From: CAVVDY01 sp963819645
GTDB taxonomy: Bacteria > Acidobacteriota > Terriglobia > Terriglobales > Acidobacteriaceae
Reading direction: 5' to 3'
NCBI GenBank assembly: GCA_963819645.1
Contig: CAWFWZ010000014.1
Location: 124,001-188,000, forward strand
Length of the DNA: 64,000 bases
In this document: piece by piece, positions 37,511 to 47,464 of the stretch
Layout of the letters: every line of letters starts with the position of its first letter
How positions within the stretch are numbered: position 1 is the first letter of the stretch
Translations under genes and position numbers: made by a program
The notes under the pieces: model-generated
What the model was told of the DNA's origin: nothing
The model's input: only the letters and a program-made list of their open reading frames with translations
The model's database searches: none

Positions 37511-38621
37511 TCAGTTGAGTTTCTTGCGCAGGTCTTCGATGTAGTGGTCTGTCATTCCGGCGATATAATCGCAAACCACGCGCACCAGGTTCTCGTGCTC
37601 CGCTTTCTCGCGATAACTCGGGGGCAGCATTTCGGGACGCGCGATGAGCGCATTGAAGACCTCGCTTCACCAGCGACTCGGCGCGCTTCTTCGCTGGTTG
37701 TAGCGACTTCGCGTTGTACAGCGCCTGGTATAGGAACTGCTTGGCCTGGCGGCGCTCTTCGTCGACCTCGGTGCTGAAGCCGGCGAGCCGTTCTGGGCGT
37801 CGCCTGACGTCATCCAAGGTCATGACTCCCGCTGCTGAGACTCGTCGCTGAGTATTTTCGATGAGATCGGTGACGAAGCGGTTCAGCATTCGTTTCAGCG
37901 CCTCGTTGAAGCGCAGCTTCTCGGGTGCGGCGGAATATTCCTTCTCGCCCTCGCGGTAGAACCGATCAAATACGGCAACCTGCTCGCGAATCTGGGCGAC
38001 AGACAGCAGCTTTGCTTCGTAGCCATCGTCGAGGTCGGCGGTGTTATAGGCAATCTCGTCAGTGAGGTCGATGAGTTGCGCCTCCAGCGGAGGACGCAGG
38101 TCAAGCAAGTACTCCGACAACTCGGGATGGTCACTGGCCGAATAGTCATGCGAATGCTTGATGATGCCTTCGCGGACCTCGAAGGTGAGGTTCAGCCCAC
38201 GGAAGTTGGCATACCGAACCTCGAAATCTTCGACGATGCGCAGCGCCTGCAGATTATGGTCAAAGAATTCGCCATGCTGTCGCATGAGGGCATCCAGCGT
38301 GTGTTCACCTGCGTGGCCGAAAGGCGGATGTCCGATGTCGTGTACCAGGGCAAGTGCCTCGGCGAGATCGACGTTGAGCTTGAGGGCTCCCGCAATCGTT
38401 CGCGAGACTTGAGCTACCTCGATGGTATGGGTCAAGCGGGTGCGGAAATGGTCAGAGTAGCGCCGGGTGAAGACCTGCGTTTTGTCCTCTAGCCGCCGGA
38501 ATGCTCGCGCATGGATGACGCGGTCCCGATCGCGTTGGAAAGGGTTGCGATAGGGATGGGGCGCTTCCGGATAGCGGCGTCCACGTGAATCTTCAACGCG
38601 AACGGCGTAGCTGGCGAGCAT
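37511..38621 (-). CDS. dgt: Deoxyguanosinetriphosphate triphosphohydrolase-like HD protein (one frameshift)
   Basis: About 369 residues. HD-domain metal ligands are seen in RLTHTIEVAQVSRTIA and LVHDIGHPPFGHAGE, followed by EGIIKHSHD and LIDLTDEIAYNTADLDDGY. N-terminal RRLEDKTQVFTRRYSDHFRT is the family signature. One extra base near 37664 (AAG-C-GAGGTC) shifts the end; the restored C-terminus is EVFNALIARPE and DYIAGMTDHYIEDLRKKLN, with the stop at 37511. It is of the dNTPase type common in Gram-negatives rather than E. coli Dgt. Confidence 0.88.
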
Positions 38622-38785
38622 AGGGAGAGTTTAGTGCAAGAGGGGCGGACGGAACCAATCGGAACTTGGGGAATCAGCCGTTGAGAGGTCTGCATTCATC
38701 GAAGGTCATCGATGCTGCAGGCGAAAGCAGGTTCTTCCCCCTCGGCTACGCTCGGGGTCAGAATGACAGTTCAGAAAAACAGCTC

Positions 38786-38968
38786 TCAGTGCTTAATGAA
38801 CCACATCAGCCACGACGCGATAATCACGCCACCGACGAACAGGGAAAAACAGTAGCCGCCGTAGCGCGTCATGTCGCGCGGTGTGTTGCGCTGGGTAATT
38901 CCAAATACGACTGACGCGCAGAGAGCGAACAGTAGAGCGGCGCTGAAATGAGTAAGGTCGAAGGTCAT
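38786..38968 (-). CDS. Small two-helix membrane protein
   Basis: 60 residues: THFSAALLFALCASVVFG and YCFSLFVGGVIIASWLMWF are two clear membrane helices. I do not recognise a family. It overlaps the stop of the upstream gene by 4 nt (ATGA type), which together with an immediately adjacent pepP-like gene indicates a three-gene operon. The function is unknown. Confidence 0.7.
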   Translation of the reverse strand: MTFDLTHFSAALLFALCASVVFGITQRNTPRDMTRYGGYCFSLFVGGVIIASWLMWFIKH

Positions 38969-39384
38969 TGTTTCTTGCCGATCGCGATGTGGTAGGCGTC
39001 AACCGCGGCGATCACGTTGAGGAGTCCCGCCACGACAATAAACTTGGTTCCATAGTCGGCCACGGCGCGATGAATATTGCCGATGCCCCAATCCATGGAT
39101 CGCGCGATGAAATATAGCGCTCCGGAGCCTACGTCTCCGACAAAGCCCAGAATGTCGAGCAGGTCGCCGGTGTTGAAGGAATAAACCTTGCCCTGCATGC
39201 CCAAGCCGACGAAGAACATAACGAACACTGCAAGCATCAGCAGCACGCCGCGGATGTAGCGCCGCTGAATGAGGTGTCCGAGGCCCGGCAGCACCCATCC
39301 GGCGAGGGGAGCGATGTAGGTCATGGATCCCGTGTCGGCCGAGCCCTTGGCCGGAGCCGCGGTTGTGTTTTGCGCGTTGGCCAT
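38965..39384 (-). CDS. Small multi-pass membrane protein (DUF6677-like)
   Basis: 139 residues, with several hydrophobic segments: APLAGWVLPGLGHLIQRRYI, GVLLMLAVFVMFFVGLGM, ILGFVGDVGSGALYFIA, and FIVVAGLLNVIAAVDAYHIA. The WVLPGLGHLIQRR beginning recalls TM2/DUF6677-type proteins in Acidobacteriota; the family name is from memory. The start codon directly abuts the stop of the peptidase gene (39385-39387). Function unknown. Confidence 0.75.
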   Translation of the reverse strand: MANAQNTTAAPAKGSADTGSMTYIAPLAGWVLPGLGHLIQRRYIRGVLLMLAVFVMFFVGLGMQGKVYSFNTGDLLDILGFVGDVGSGALYFIARSMDWGIGNIHRAVADYGTKFIVVAGLLNVIAAVDAYHIAIGKKQ

Positions 39385-40560
39385 TTAAATCTGTACCAAT
39401 TCTTCCTGAATGCGACCCGTAACTTCGGCCTTGTCCTTGCGCGTGATCATGTTGATCTCGCTGCGCACGCCGAACTCGGGCAGGTAGATGCCGGGTTCGA
39501 CAGAGAAACAAGTGTTAGGCAGAATCTCGCGGTCGTCCTTGGTCTCCAGATTATCAAGATTCGCGCCATTAGCGTGAATGTCGCGGCCAATCGAGTGTCC
39601 GGTGCGATGAATAAAGTACTGTCCGTAGCCCTTGCCGGTGATGAACTCGCGCACGGCCTTGTCGACTTCCCAGCCGTGAATCATGTGGCCGGCATCGAAG
39701 GCCTGCTTCACGGTGTTGATGCCCACATCCCGCGCGCCACGCACCACGTTGAAGATTTCCTTCTGCTGGTCGGTTGCCGTGCCGATTACTCCGGTCCAGG
39801 TGATGTCGTAATAGACCGAGTCGGGCTGGTTCAGTTTCCCCCAGATATCGAGCAGAACGAAATCGCCGTTCTTGATAGGCGAAGACTTTTCAGCCGTCGG
39901 CTCGTAGTGTGGATCGCCGCTATGCGGGCCTACGCTGACGTTGGGCGGATCGCAGGTCTCCAGGTTCTCGCGAGCGAAGGCTTCGAGAATCCACTTCTGG
40001 ATTTCGTATTCATTCGTCCCGCCATTGCGGACGCGTCGCCCGATCTCCTGAAATGCCGCGGGAACAATTCTGTCGATGGCATCGCGGGCCTTGAAGTGCG
40101 ATGCGATCTGCTCGTCGGTAAGCACGGCTTCAAACTGCGCGACCAGGTTTGCCGAGCTGACAACCTCCTTGCCGAAGCTGCGAACCAGTTCGAGCATGCC
40201 GCCATCGACGAGCGAGATGTAGGGAATCTGGTTGTTGGGCGAATACTGCATCACCACGCTGCGATAGGGCTTCAGCATCGCTTCCAGGTTCTTCCACAGC
40301 TCTTCCCACGCCGAGTATTCCAGGCGGCTGCCGGGAAGCGAATCGAGATGATGGCTCTCGATGCGGTGTACCAGCTTCACCGGCTCGCCCTGCGCCGGCA
40401 CCAGGTAGAACCAGCGTCGCGTGACCATCATGGTGTCGGGCAGGCCGAGGATGTGGTAAGCGATGGGATCGCGATGATGATGATCGTAAAACAGCCAGGC
40501 TTCTTGCTTGCGCTCGCGGAGCGCGGCTTGAATTTCAGGAAGATTCATTGCGGAGTTCAT
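39385..40560 (-). CDS. Xaa-Pro aminopeptidase-like protein, M24 family
   Basis: 391 residues, intact. The pita-bread fold's metal ligands are visible: VLLDIWGK (Asp), YYDITWTGVIG (Asp), FIHRTGHSIGRDIHANG (His), and CFSVEPGIYLPEFGVRSEIN (Glu, Glu). The N-terminal creatinase-like domain starts NLPEIQAALRERKQEAWLFY. The ATG at 40560 starts just before it; the frame is open a further 100 nt but across the aquaporin promoter region. It heads an operon with two small membrane proteins. Confidence 0.86.
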   Translation of the reverse strand: MNSAMNLPEIQAALRERKQEAWLFYDHHHRDPIAYHILGLPDTMMVTRRWFYLVPAQGEPVKLVHRIESHHLDSLPGSRLEYSAWEELWKNLEAMLKPYRSVVMQYSPNNQIPYISLVDGGMLELVRSFGKEVVSSANLVAQFEAVLTDEQIASHFKARDAIDRIVPAAFQEIGRRVRNGGTNEYEIQKWILEAFARENLETCDPPNVSVGPHSGDPHYEPTAEKSSPIKNGDFVLLDIWGKLNQPDSVYYDITWTGVIGTATDQQKEIFNVVRGARDVGINTVKQAFDAGHMIHGWEVDKAVREFITGKGYGQYFIHRTGHSIGRDIHANGANLDNLETKDDREILPNTCFSVEPGIYLPEFGVRSEINMITRKDKAEVTGRIQEELVQI

Positions 40561-40660
40561 TGTAAATGAGGCACGCAGAAAACCCCCTTCAGCGAAGAGG
40601 CAAATATTGACGGCACCGTAAAGCCGCATGGTGTAGACTGCGTCATCTGCGAGGTGCGAC

Positions 40661-41410
40661 ATGAAGAAATATGCTGCGGAACTAGTGGGTACTTTTGTAC
40701 TGGTCTTTGGCGGTGTCGGAAGCGCCGTGCTCGCCGGGAGCCATATCGGATTTGAGGGCGTGTCCCTGGCCTTTGGTCTGTCGCTGTTAGCGATGGTTTA
40801 TACCATCGGCCCCATCTCGGGGTGCCACATCAATCCCGCTGTCACACTGGGCGTGCTGCTTGCGAAGAAGATTGGCGCTCGCGACGCCATTGCTTACATG
40901 ATTGCGCAAGTTATCGGCGCGTTGATCGGAGCAGCCCTCATTTTGTTTATCGCTCAAGGCGCGGCCAGTGGTTATGACGTTGCTACCGCCGGCCTGGGCG
41001 CAAATGGATATGGCGCTCACTCGCCGGGCCAGTACTCGCTTGCTGCCTGCCTGGTCGCGGAGGTGGTACTGACCATGTTCCTGGTTCTCACCGTCCTCGG
41101 ATCAACCGACATCAAAGCACCTGTCGGATTCGCCGGAGTGGCGATTGGTCTGGTCCTCACCCTGATCCACCTGGTGGGGATTCCCATCACCAACACGTCA
41201 GTTAATCCTGCGCGCAGTATTGGACCGGCAGTCTTTGTGGGAGGTTGGGCTCTGCAGCAGTTATGGTTGTTCATTGTTGCGCCGTTCCTCGGCGCAGCCT
41301 TGGCGGCCGTGGTCTATGGAGCGATTCGCATTCCAGCTGAGCTCATCACTACTCCCCAAGCAGAGAGAGCGCTGGCCAGCGAACAAGAGGAGCGCGGGAG
41401 GAGACGATGA
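40661..41410 (+). CDS. aqpZ: Aquaporin Z-type water channel
   Basis: 249 residues, intact. Two NPA loops are present, HINPAVTLGVLL and TSVNPARSIGPAVF, with six hydrophobic helices between them. The histidine in LIHLVGIPITNTSVNPARS and arginine after the second NPA fit the narrow water-selective filter (His-Thr-Arg) of AqpZ rather than GlpF. GAGGTG lies 5 nt upstream of the ATG. It is divergent from the peptidase gene, 100 nt apart. Confidence 0.9.
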   Translation: MKKYAAELVGTFVLVFGGVGSAVLAGSHIGFEGVSLAFGLSLLAMVYTIGPISGCHINPAVTLGVLLAKKIGARDAIAYMIAQVIGALIGAALILFIAQGAASGYDVATAGLGANGYGAHSPGQYSLAACLVAEVVLTMFLVLTVLGSTDIKAPVGFAGVAIGLVLTLIHLVGIPITNTSVNPARSIGPAVFVGGWALQQLWLFIVAPFLGAALAAVVYGAIRIPAELITTPQAERALASEQEERGRRR

Positions 41411-41450
41411 ATTATGGTTTCTGCTGGAGAGCTCCCTCTGGAGAGACAGG

Positions 41451-42221
41451 TCAACTTTTGTAAAAGCAGGATCCAGGGCTTAGACTTCTTTTGGCGTTGG
41501 CGAGCACTCGCGCACGCGTTTCTGCGGGCAGCGTCTCACACGCTGTCCTTAGCACCAACCGTGGCGAGCGTTCGCGGATGACCATCAGGTACGGGACGGT
41601 CTGTTCTCGATTAGCTTTCGCGGCCTCGCGTAACAACCAGCCGAGGCCTTTCCGCACCATGTCGTCGCCGCTGGGCAGGAGTATCTCGGTCAGCTTCTGA
41701 ATGTGCGCGAAATTTTTGTGCTGACGCGTGCTGTGGATCAGGCTCACAGCCGCGGCGCGTTGATGCCAGGTGCTCCGCTTCTTGGCCCACGTCGAAGTTC
41801 GCGGCAGATACCTCGGATCCGCGGCGATCATCGGACCGATCAAGGAATGCACGAGGCTATCGTGGTCAGCCCACGAGCCGATGCGATCGATCCAGCTTTC
41901 GAATAGCTTGAATTCACGAGGACCGAACTGGCTGGTCAGATCCTCCAGCAGCATGACGGCGAAGATTTTCTCTTCGAGAACGTCGCTGCGGAACAGTTGA
42001 TCGGATACCTGGGTCAGGAACGACAATCCTTGCTCGGCAAGAATCGTGCGGCGAAAACGTTTTGCCACCTTGCGCATCTCCGCCGTGTACCAGCCGCGCG
42101 ACTTCACCTCGTGCTTGAAGAAGCGCTGCACTTCTTCGGTATGCGGCGCCGAACCTCCGTCCTTCAGCACGCGGCGGATATGTTGCGCGATATAAGCAGG
42201 AGTTTTCGATTTGCTGGCCAT
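41451..42221 (-). CDS. DNA alkylation repair protein, AlkD-like HEAT-repeat glycosylase
   Basis: 256 residues, intact. The HEAT-like helices and the family segments are recognisable: FFKHEVKSRGWYTAEMRK, VLEEKIFAVMLLED, IGSWADHDSLVHSLIG, RKRSTWHQRAAAVSLIH-like KKRSTWHQRAAAVSLI, and MVRKGLGWLLREAAKANRE. These match the AlkD/AlkC class that removes N3- and N7-alkylated bases without base flipping. It starts 4 nt after the MFS gene's stop on the same strand. Confidence 0.86.
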   Translation of the reverse strand: MASKSKTPAYIAQHIRRVLKDGGSAPHTEEVQRFFKHEVKSRGWYTAEMRKVAKRFRRTILAEQGLSFLTQVSDQLFRSDVLEEKIFAVMLLEDLTSQFGPREFKLFESWIDRIGSWADHDSLVHSLIGPMIAADPRYLPRTSTWAKKRSTWHQRAAAVSLIHSTRQHKNFAHIQKLTEILLPSGDDMVRKGLGWLLREAAKANREQTVPYLMVIRERSPRLVLRTACETLPAETRARVLANAKRSLSPGSCFYKS

Positions 42222-42225
42222 CAGC

Positions 42226-43516
42226 TCACCTTGATCTGGCAGAGGCTAACTCTCCCGCGGGTTTCCGTACCATGAATCGGTCATAGACCCAGAGCAGCAC
42301 AGCCGTCGCAATCCCGACGCCCATGATGACCCACCACATGCCTGATGGCTGATGTTTTACTTCGCCATAGTAGTGCAGCAGGTAGCCGCCGAATGCGCCT
42401 CCGACGAGAGACCCAATCCCTAACGGCAGAAAAGCGAAGCCCATGTACGTGCCTTGCTGCCCCTCAGGCGCAAGGCGCGAGACGTAGTCATAGTACGGTG
42501 GGGAGAGCGTAATTTCGCCGAGTGCAATCACGACCAGGGTCAGCACCGCACCGAGCGCGCTGGGCATGGCAATCAGAAAAATCCAGCCCAGGCTGCTGAT
42601 GAGTACGCCGGAAGTTATCGACACCAGAGGTGGGACCTTCGCCGTGAGCAGGTTGATGAGGACGGTCAGAGCGATTACGACCAGCGGCCCGGTCATCAGC
42701 AAGGAGCTCGGTATCGATGGTCGGGCTGATGTAGCTGTGAACGTACAGCGGCAGCGTGATGAACTCCTGCCAGTAGACGATCCAGAAGCCGGTGAAAATC
42801 AGCAGAAACAGCATGAAACGAGGATTGCTGAGCACCGCGAAGAAATTCCTTCCCAACTGAGCCATCGACGGAGCTTGCGCTTCACGGTCACGATTGGGCT
42901 CGCGAAAGAAGATCAGTACGCCGATGAACATTAAGAACACGCTCAACGCGGCGACGCGAAATACGTTCTCGACGCTCATGCGCTGGCGGACGAACGACGC
43001 GACGAATGGGCCTGCCGCGCCGCCAATGTTTACCAGCGTGTAGTAGATGGAGTAGCCGAAGGAGCGCACGCTTTCCTTGGAAGAATGTGCCGTCGTGCCA
43101 ACCACCGTCGGCTTCACCAGGGCGACGCCGAACGCAGGCAGCGCCAGCACAATTGCCACAAGAACGCCAAGCGGAACGGTCTGCCGTATCGGTACCATCC
43201 AGGTTGCGCCGAGCGAGCCCAGCAGGAAGTAGGCGCAGGACAGAATCAGGTAGGCGAGCGCCAGAGCCTTGCGGAAGCCCATGCGGTCGGCGAGCGCGCC
43301 GCCGAAGACCGGCAGGAACCACACGAGGCCACCGAAGAAGCCGCTGAACGCGCTTGCTTCCTGGGAAGGGAATTGCAACGTCTCGTGCAGGTAGCGCGAC
43401 ATCGAGGCGAAGGCGGCGTAGTAGGACAGCCGCTCGAACAGCTCGCTGATGTTGGCGACCCAGAAGGGCCGCTCGAAGCCGGTACGGATGTCGTGCCAAC
43501 GCTGCGCAAAGCTCAA
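42226..43516 (-). CDS. MFS-type transporter resembling the peptide (POT/PTR2) group (one frameshift)
   Basis: About 429 residues with twelve or so membrane helices. ELFERLSYYAAFASMSRYL and GGALADRMGFRKALALAYL resemble POT/PTR2 motifs. One extra base near 42704 divides it; the second part continues LLMTGPLVVIALTVLINLL, and ends in a helix and a short basic tail. The start is TTG at 43516, with AGGAG 6 nt upstream; a further ATG lies in repeat sequence at 43561. The POT assignment is tentative because the ExxER motif of true POT proteins is not clearly seen. Confidence 0.8.
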
Positions 43517-43537
43517 ATGTTTTCTCCTGTGCGATTT

Positions 43538-43670
43538 GGTAGAGCGGGCCTTCAGGCCCACGTCAAGCCGACCCTTTGATCCTTCGGGATGGACATCGAT
43601 GCCGTGGCATCGACGTCCATCCCGATACGCTGAAGGCTGCCGTGACGCGGCGCTGAAGCGCCGCTCTACC
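43538..43670. repeat. Composite element bounded by inverted GGTAGAGCGG termini
   Basis: The left end is GGTAGAGCGGGCC and the right end GCCGCTCTACC, with internal palindromes (GGCCTTCAGGCC, and GATGCCGTGGCATC, and GGCGCTGAAGCGCC). The element supplies the stop codon (CTA at 43666-43668, read on the minus strand) of the YggU-like gene. Confidence 0.75.
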
Positions 43671-43971
43671 CGATCGCATTAAGCGCCTCGCGCAGCCTGA
43701 CCTCAACTACGTCGGCAGAGAGCCCGCTCACGCGAATCAACTTATTGCGGCTGGTTTCTCCGGCGGCAATGGTAACTGACGAGCGCGGAACATTCAAAAA
43801 TTCTGCGAAGAAGGCGATGCAGGCTTGGTTGGCGCGACCGTCGATGGGAGGAGCGGTAAGCGCGAGCTTTAGCGCCTCGCCTATTTCGCCGGTGATGGCG
43901 TTTTTCCTGGCGCGAGGATGGACTTTGACGTGGAAGGTCGCGCCGGAGGCGGTATCGCGGACGGGAATCAT
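43666..43971 (-). CDS. YggU/DUF167 family protein
   Basis: 101 residues, intact. KVHPRARKNAITGEIGEALK and LALTAPPIDGRANQACIAFF are the DUF167 core, followed by VTIAAGETSRNKLIRVSGL. Such proteins are common and small; their role is not settled. The start at 43971 is chosen as the ATG before IPVRDTASG. Its last codons overlap the right end of a composite repeat. Confidence 0.85.
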   Translation of the reverse strand: MIPVRDTASGATFHVKVHPRARKNAITGEIGEALKLALTAPPIDGRANQACIAFFAEFLNVPRSSVTIAAGETSRNKLIRVSGLSADVVEVRLREALNAIG

Positions 43972-43999
43972 TTGGGAACCAGCACATTGTAGCTGTACT

Positions 44000-44140
44000 G
44001 GGTGGAGCACCGCTTCAGCGGTGCAATTGCAGGTGAGAGGATGATACTGGCTTTAGCCGCTGAGGTACGACTTACCTCAGGCGCTAAAGCGCGAACCTAA
44101 TAGTGACTGCTTTTTGTACGCCTGAAGGCGTACTCCACCC
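44000..44140. repeat. Composite element bounded by inverted GGGTGGAG/CTCCACCC termini
   Basis: The left end GGGTGGAGCACCGC and the right end TACTCCACCCTG are near reverse complements. Internal blocks include CCGCTTCAGCGG, GGCTTTAGCC, GGCGCTAAAGCGC and TACGCCTGAAGGCGTA. The type resembles the element at 2585-2747. Confidence 0.65.
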
Positions 44141-44195
44141 TGAAAGCGGGAGCCTTATTTGTGCACATAAAGCCGTACTCCACGCAGAGAGCCAT

Positions 44196-44903
44196 CTACT
44201 TGAACTTCGTCCGCTCGCCGAAGATCGCCGTGCCGATGCGGACGCAGGTTGAGCCTTCCTCGATGGCAACCTCGAAGTCGTGCGACATACCCATGGACAG
44301 CTCGTCCATGCTGATCGCGGAATAGTTGCGAGCGGCGAGCTGGTCGCGCAAGGCGCGAAGCTTGCGAAAATACGGTCGCGCTCCTTCAGGGTCTTCGGTG
44401 TAGGGAGGAACGGTCATCAGCCCGCGAATGCGCAGGTTCGGCCAAGCAGGCGCGCCGTTCAGGATTTCGCTCAGCTCGGGTGATTCCGGCGCGACGCCGC
44501 TCTTGGCTTCTTCGCCACCGACGTTAATCTCGATCAGCACGGGAAGGACTCTCCTCGCTGCTTCGGCGGTGGCGTTTAGGCGTGAGGCCAGTTTGACCGA
44601 GTCGAGTGAATCGAGCGCATGAAAGAGTTCGACTGCTCTGGCCGCTTTGTTCGATTGCAGATGACCGATCATGTGAAACTCGGCGCCTGTCAGCCCCGCC
44701 AGAGCGTTGGCCTTGTCCGCAAATTCTTGAACCTTGTTTTCGCCGAAGAGCCGCTGCCCAGCCTCGTAGGTCTCGATGATGGCTTCCGGTGGGAACGTCT
44801 TGCAAACGGCCATGAGCGCGATTTGATCGGGGTGGCGATTAGCACGACGCGCGGAAAGATGGATGCGGTCGCGAATGACGGCGAGATTGGAGGCGATAAT
44901 CAA
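44196..44903 (-). CDS. YggS-family pyridoxal phosphate homeostasis protein
   Basis: 235 residues, intact. The PLP-binding lysine is K35 in LMAVCKTFPPEAI, and FGENKVQEFADKA, EFHMIGHLQSNKAA, and LPVLIEINVGGEEAKSG are the family blocks. The C-terminal SMGMSHDFEVAIEEGSTCVR with RIGTAIFGER binds phosphate. It has no catalytic activity known and keeps PLP levels in balance. It is a single gene between repeats. Confidence 0.9.
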   Translation of the reverse strand: MIIASNLAVIRDRIHLSARRANRHPDQIALMAVCKTFPPEAIIETYEAGQRLFGENKVQEFADKANALAGLTGAEFHMIGHLQSNKAARAVELFHALDSLDSVKLASRLNATAEAARRVLPVLIEINVGGEEAKSGVAPESPELSEILNGAPAWPNLRIRGLMTVPPYTEDPEGARPYFRKLRALRDQLAARNYSAISMDELSMGMSHDFEVAIEEGSTCVRIGTAIFGERTKFK

Positions 44904-45312
44904 TCTTCATTTGTCATCCCGAGGCGGCTTCAGCCGTCGAGGGATCTGCTCTTGTGTCGTCCCGAAAGGGACTCGGGGATAGTGGTTGTCGCTTACCTAG
45001 GACTTACGTCCTGGGCTACCGTTGTTCCGTCCTTCGGACTCGGCCATGGAGACGCAAAGGGCGGCTGGCGTTCAAGGCAGCTCTAGCCAAATGTCAATCT
45101 CATTACCAGAAGCCGTCTCATAACCGGTTGCCTGTATCAGGAGCACGCCTTTCAGGCGTGCCGAACGAGGCGTAGAAAATGTCCGGGCTTCAGCTCGACA
45201 AGGACGGACGCACAGGGGCTGAAGCCCAAGATAGTTACCTGCCGACTACGGCTCGGCTGAAGCCGTGCCCTGATACAAATCGCTTAATGCGATGGCTTCT
45301 AATTGCTCATTG
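44904..45312. repeat. Repeat-filled spacer including the TGTATCAGG composite element, copy 3 (45132-45279)
   Basis: The left half carries GTCATCCCGAGGCGGCTTCA and GACTTACGTCC palindromes. The element at 45132-45279 has left end CTGTATCAGGAGCACG and right end CGTGCCCTGATACAAA, with GCCTTTCAGGC and GGGCTTCAGCTC blocks. TAATTGCTCATTGC near 45301 is similar to words beside copy 1. No coding frame or tRNA is seen. Confidence 0.65.
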
Positions 45313-47180
45313 CTAGTCGCCAACCTGCTCGTCATGATCTTTCCTCGCCACCACCGCGATGCTCAGCTCCTTCAGCTGCTTGTCGCTGACCGGCGTGGGT
45401 GCGTCCATCATCATGTCGATGGCCTTCGCCGTCTTGGGGAAGGGAATTACCTCGCGCAGGCTGTCGGCGCCGGCCAAGATCATCACGATGCGATCGAGCC
45501 CCAGGGCGATACCGCCGTGCGGAGGCGTGCCGTATTGCAGCGCTTCGAGGAAGAAGCCGAAGCGCGCCTGCTGCTCGTCCTTCGACATGCCCAGTGCCTT
45601 GAAGATGATGCTCTGGATGTCCTGGCGGTGAATACGGATCGAGCCTGAGCCGAGCTCCGTGCCGTTGAGCACGATGTCGTACGCCAGCGCGCGCACGGCT
45701 CCGGGGTCGGACTCCAGCTTGTCCATGTCGTCTTCATGCGGCGAGGTGAAGGGATGGTGCGCCGCGTTCCAGCGCTGCTCTTCTTCGTCCCACTCGAACA
45801 TGGGAAAGTCGGTGACCCACAGGAAGCGGAAGTCGCGCTTGTTGAACGCGCCGTGGCGATCGGCAAATTTCTGCCCGAGCGCGAGACGCACCTGTCCTGC
45901 ACCTTCGTAAACTTCCCGCTCGCGGCCAGTGACCACCGACAAGGACTTCGCCGGTTTCGATGAGGGCGCGGACTGTGCCCCTTCGGCCGCTACCCCGGCC
46001 GCGACAAGAACGATGTAGTCGTTCTCGCCCGCACCACTGCTCTGGCGGACCTTCGCCATCGCCTCGGGGAATGACTTCTCCAGCCGCTTGCCATCGTCGA
46101 AGACCTTGATGCCCTGCTGCGCCAGTTTCGCCGGATAGCAGCGTGCGCAGATCATCGCGCTCCTTGCGCGAGAGCTCTCCCACACTGGGGATGACGACGG
46201 CGACGACCGGCAGGTTGGCATCGACGCTGAGCGATGCCAGGTTTTCCGCCGCAAAGGCATCGCGCACTTCGGTCATCGCCGGCAAGCGCATGTCGGGTTT
46301 GTCGATGCCGTAGCTGCGCAGCGCATCGTCGTAGCTCATGCGCGGGAACGGGCGTTTGCAGATCGACACCAACCGTCTTCCACGCCTCGGTTAGAAAGCC
46401 TTCGACCACCGCGAATACGATGTCCGGGCGCGCGAAGCTGATTTCCAAATCGATCTGCGTGAACTCAGGTTGCCGGTCGGCGCGCAGGTCCTCGTCGCGG
46501 AAGCAGCGCACAATCTGGAAGTATTTATCGAAGCCCGAGATCATCAGGATCTGCTTGAAGATCTGCGGCGATTGCGGCAGGGCATAGAACTCGCCGGGAT
46601 GCACGCGGCTGGGCACCAGGTAATCGCGAGCGCCCTCGGGAGTGGAGCGCGTCATGAACGGCGTCTCGATTTCGTAGAAGCCCTGCCCGTTGAGATATTC
46701 GCGAATCGCGATTGATACCTTGTGCCGCAACTCAATGTTGTGCTGCATCTCCGCACGGCGCAGGTCGAGGTAGCGATACTTCAGACGCACCTCTTCATTC
46801 GCAATATCGGAGTCGGCGGGAGAAAACGGCAGCGGCTTGCAGTCGTTCAGGATGCGAAGCTGGTCGGCAACTACCTCGATCTCGCCGGTCGGGATGTTCT
46901 TGTTGACGGTGCCGGCATCGCGCAGCTTTACGTGGCCGACAACGGCAACCACAAACTCGGAACGCAGGGTCTCGGCCTTCTTGTGCAGTTCTGCACCGGC
47001 TTCAGCGGTGAGGACGACCTGGGTGATACCGCTGCGGTCGCGCAGGTCAATGAAAATCAGGTTGCCGAGGTCGCGGCGGCGGTTGACCCATCCCATGAGA
47101 ACGACGTTCGAACCGGCATCGGAGGCACGCAGCGCTCCGCACATGTGAGTGCGTTTCAGGTCACCAACAAAATCGAGCAT
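45313..47180 (-). CDS. aspS: Aspartyl-tRNA synthetase (two frameshifts)
   Basis: About 621 residues. The OB-fold anticodon-binding domain starts THMCGALRASDAG with VNRRRDLGNLIFIDLRDRSG. Class II motifs: motif 2 FRDEDLRADRQPEFTQID, motif 3 GIALGLDRIVMILAG; the bacterial GAD insert lies between them. Extra bases near 46359 and 46141 shift the frame (CTG-C-AAACGC; CTG-C-TATCCG). The second region reads SYDDALRSYGIDKPDMRL and DAFAAENLASLS, and the third RFLWVTDFPMFEWDEEEQR. Whether it also charges tRNA-Asn cannot be told. Confidence 0.95.
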
Positions 47181-47464
47181 GAATGTCCTTAGATATGAAG
47201 AGAAAAGCTGATTTTAAATGACGCGGGCGGGTACACGCAGAATGTGGAGGCGAGAACGGCCGAAATCGGAACCGCGAAGTTGAGCGTGAATATCGGCCTG
47301 GATGGGTGTGAGTTGAACAAGGCGCGGGTAATCAGGCCACGGTCTTGGCAAACTCCTTGTGGCGCCGAGGCGAAATCCCTCAGGGGCTGAAGCCGCACAG
47401 TCTACCCCGCTTTGCGGCACGGCTGAAGCCGTGCCCTTCCAAAGCCTATTTCCGAGGCAGCTTC

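Noticed and set aside
39274..40569. 431-codon plus-strand frame opposite the peptidase gene
   Set aside because: The minus strand carries clear M24 metal ligands; the plus frame is a shadow caused by GC-rich codon bias.
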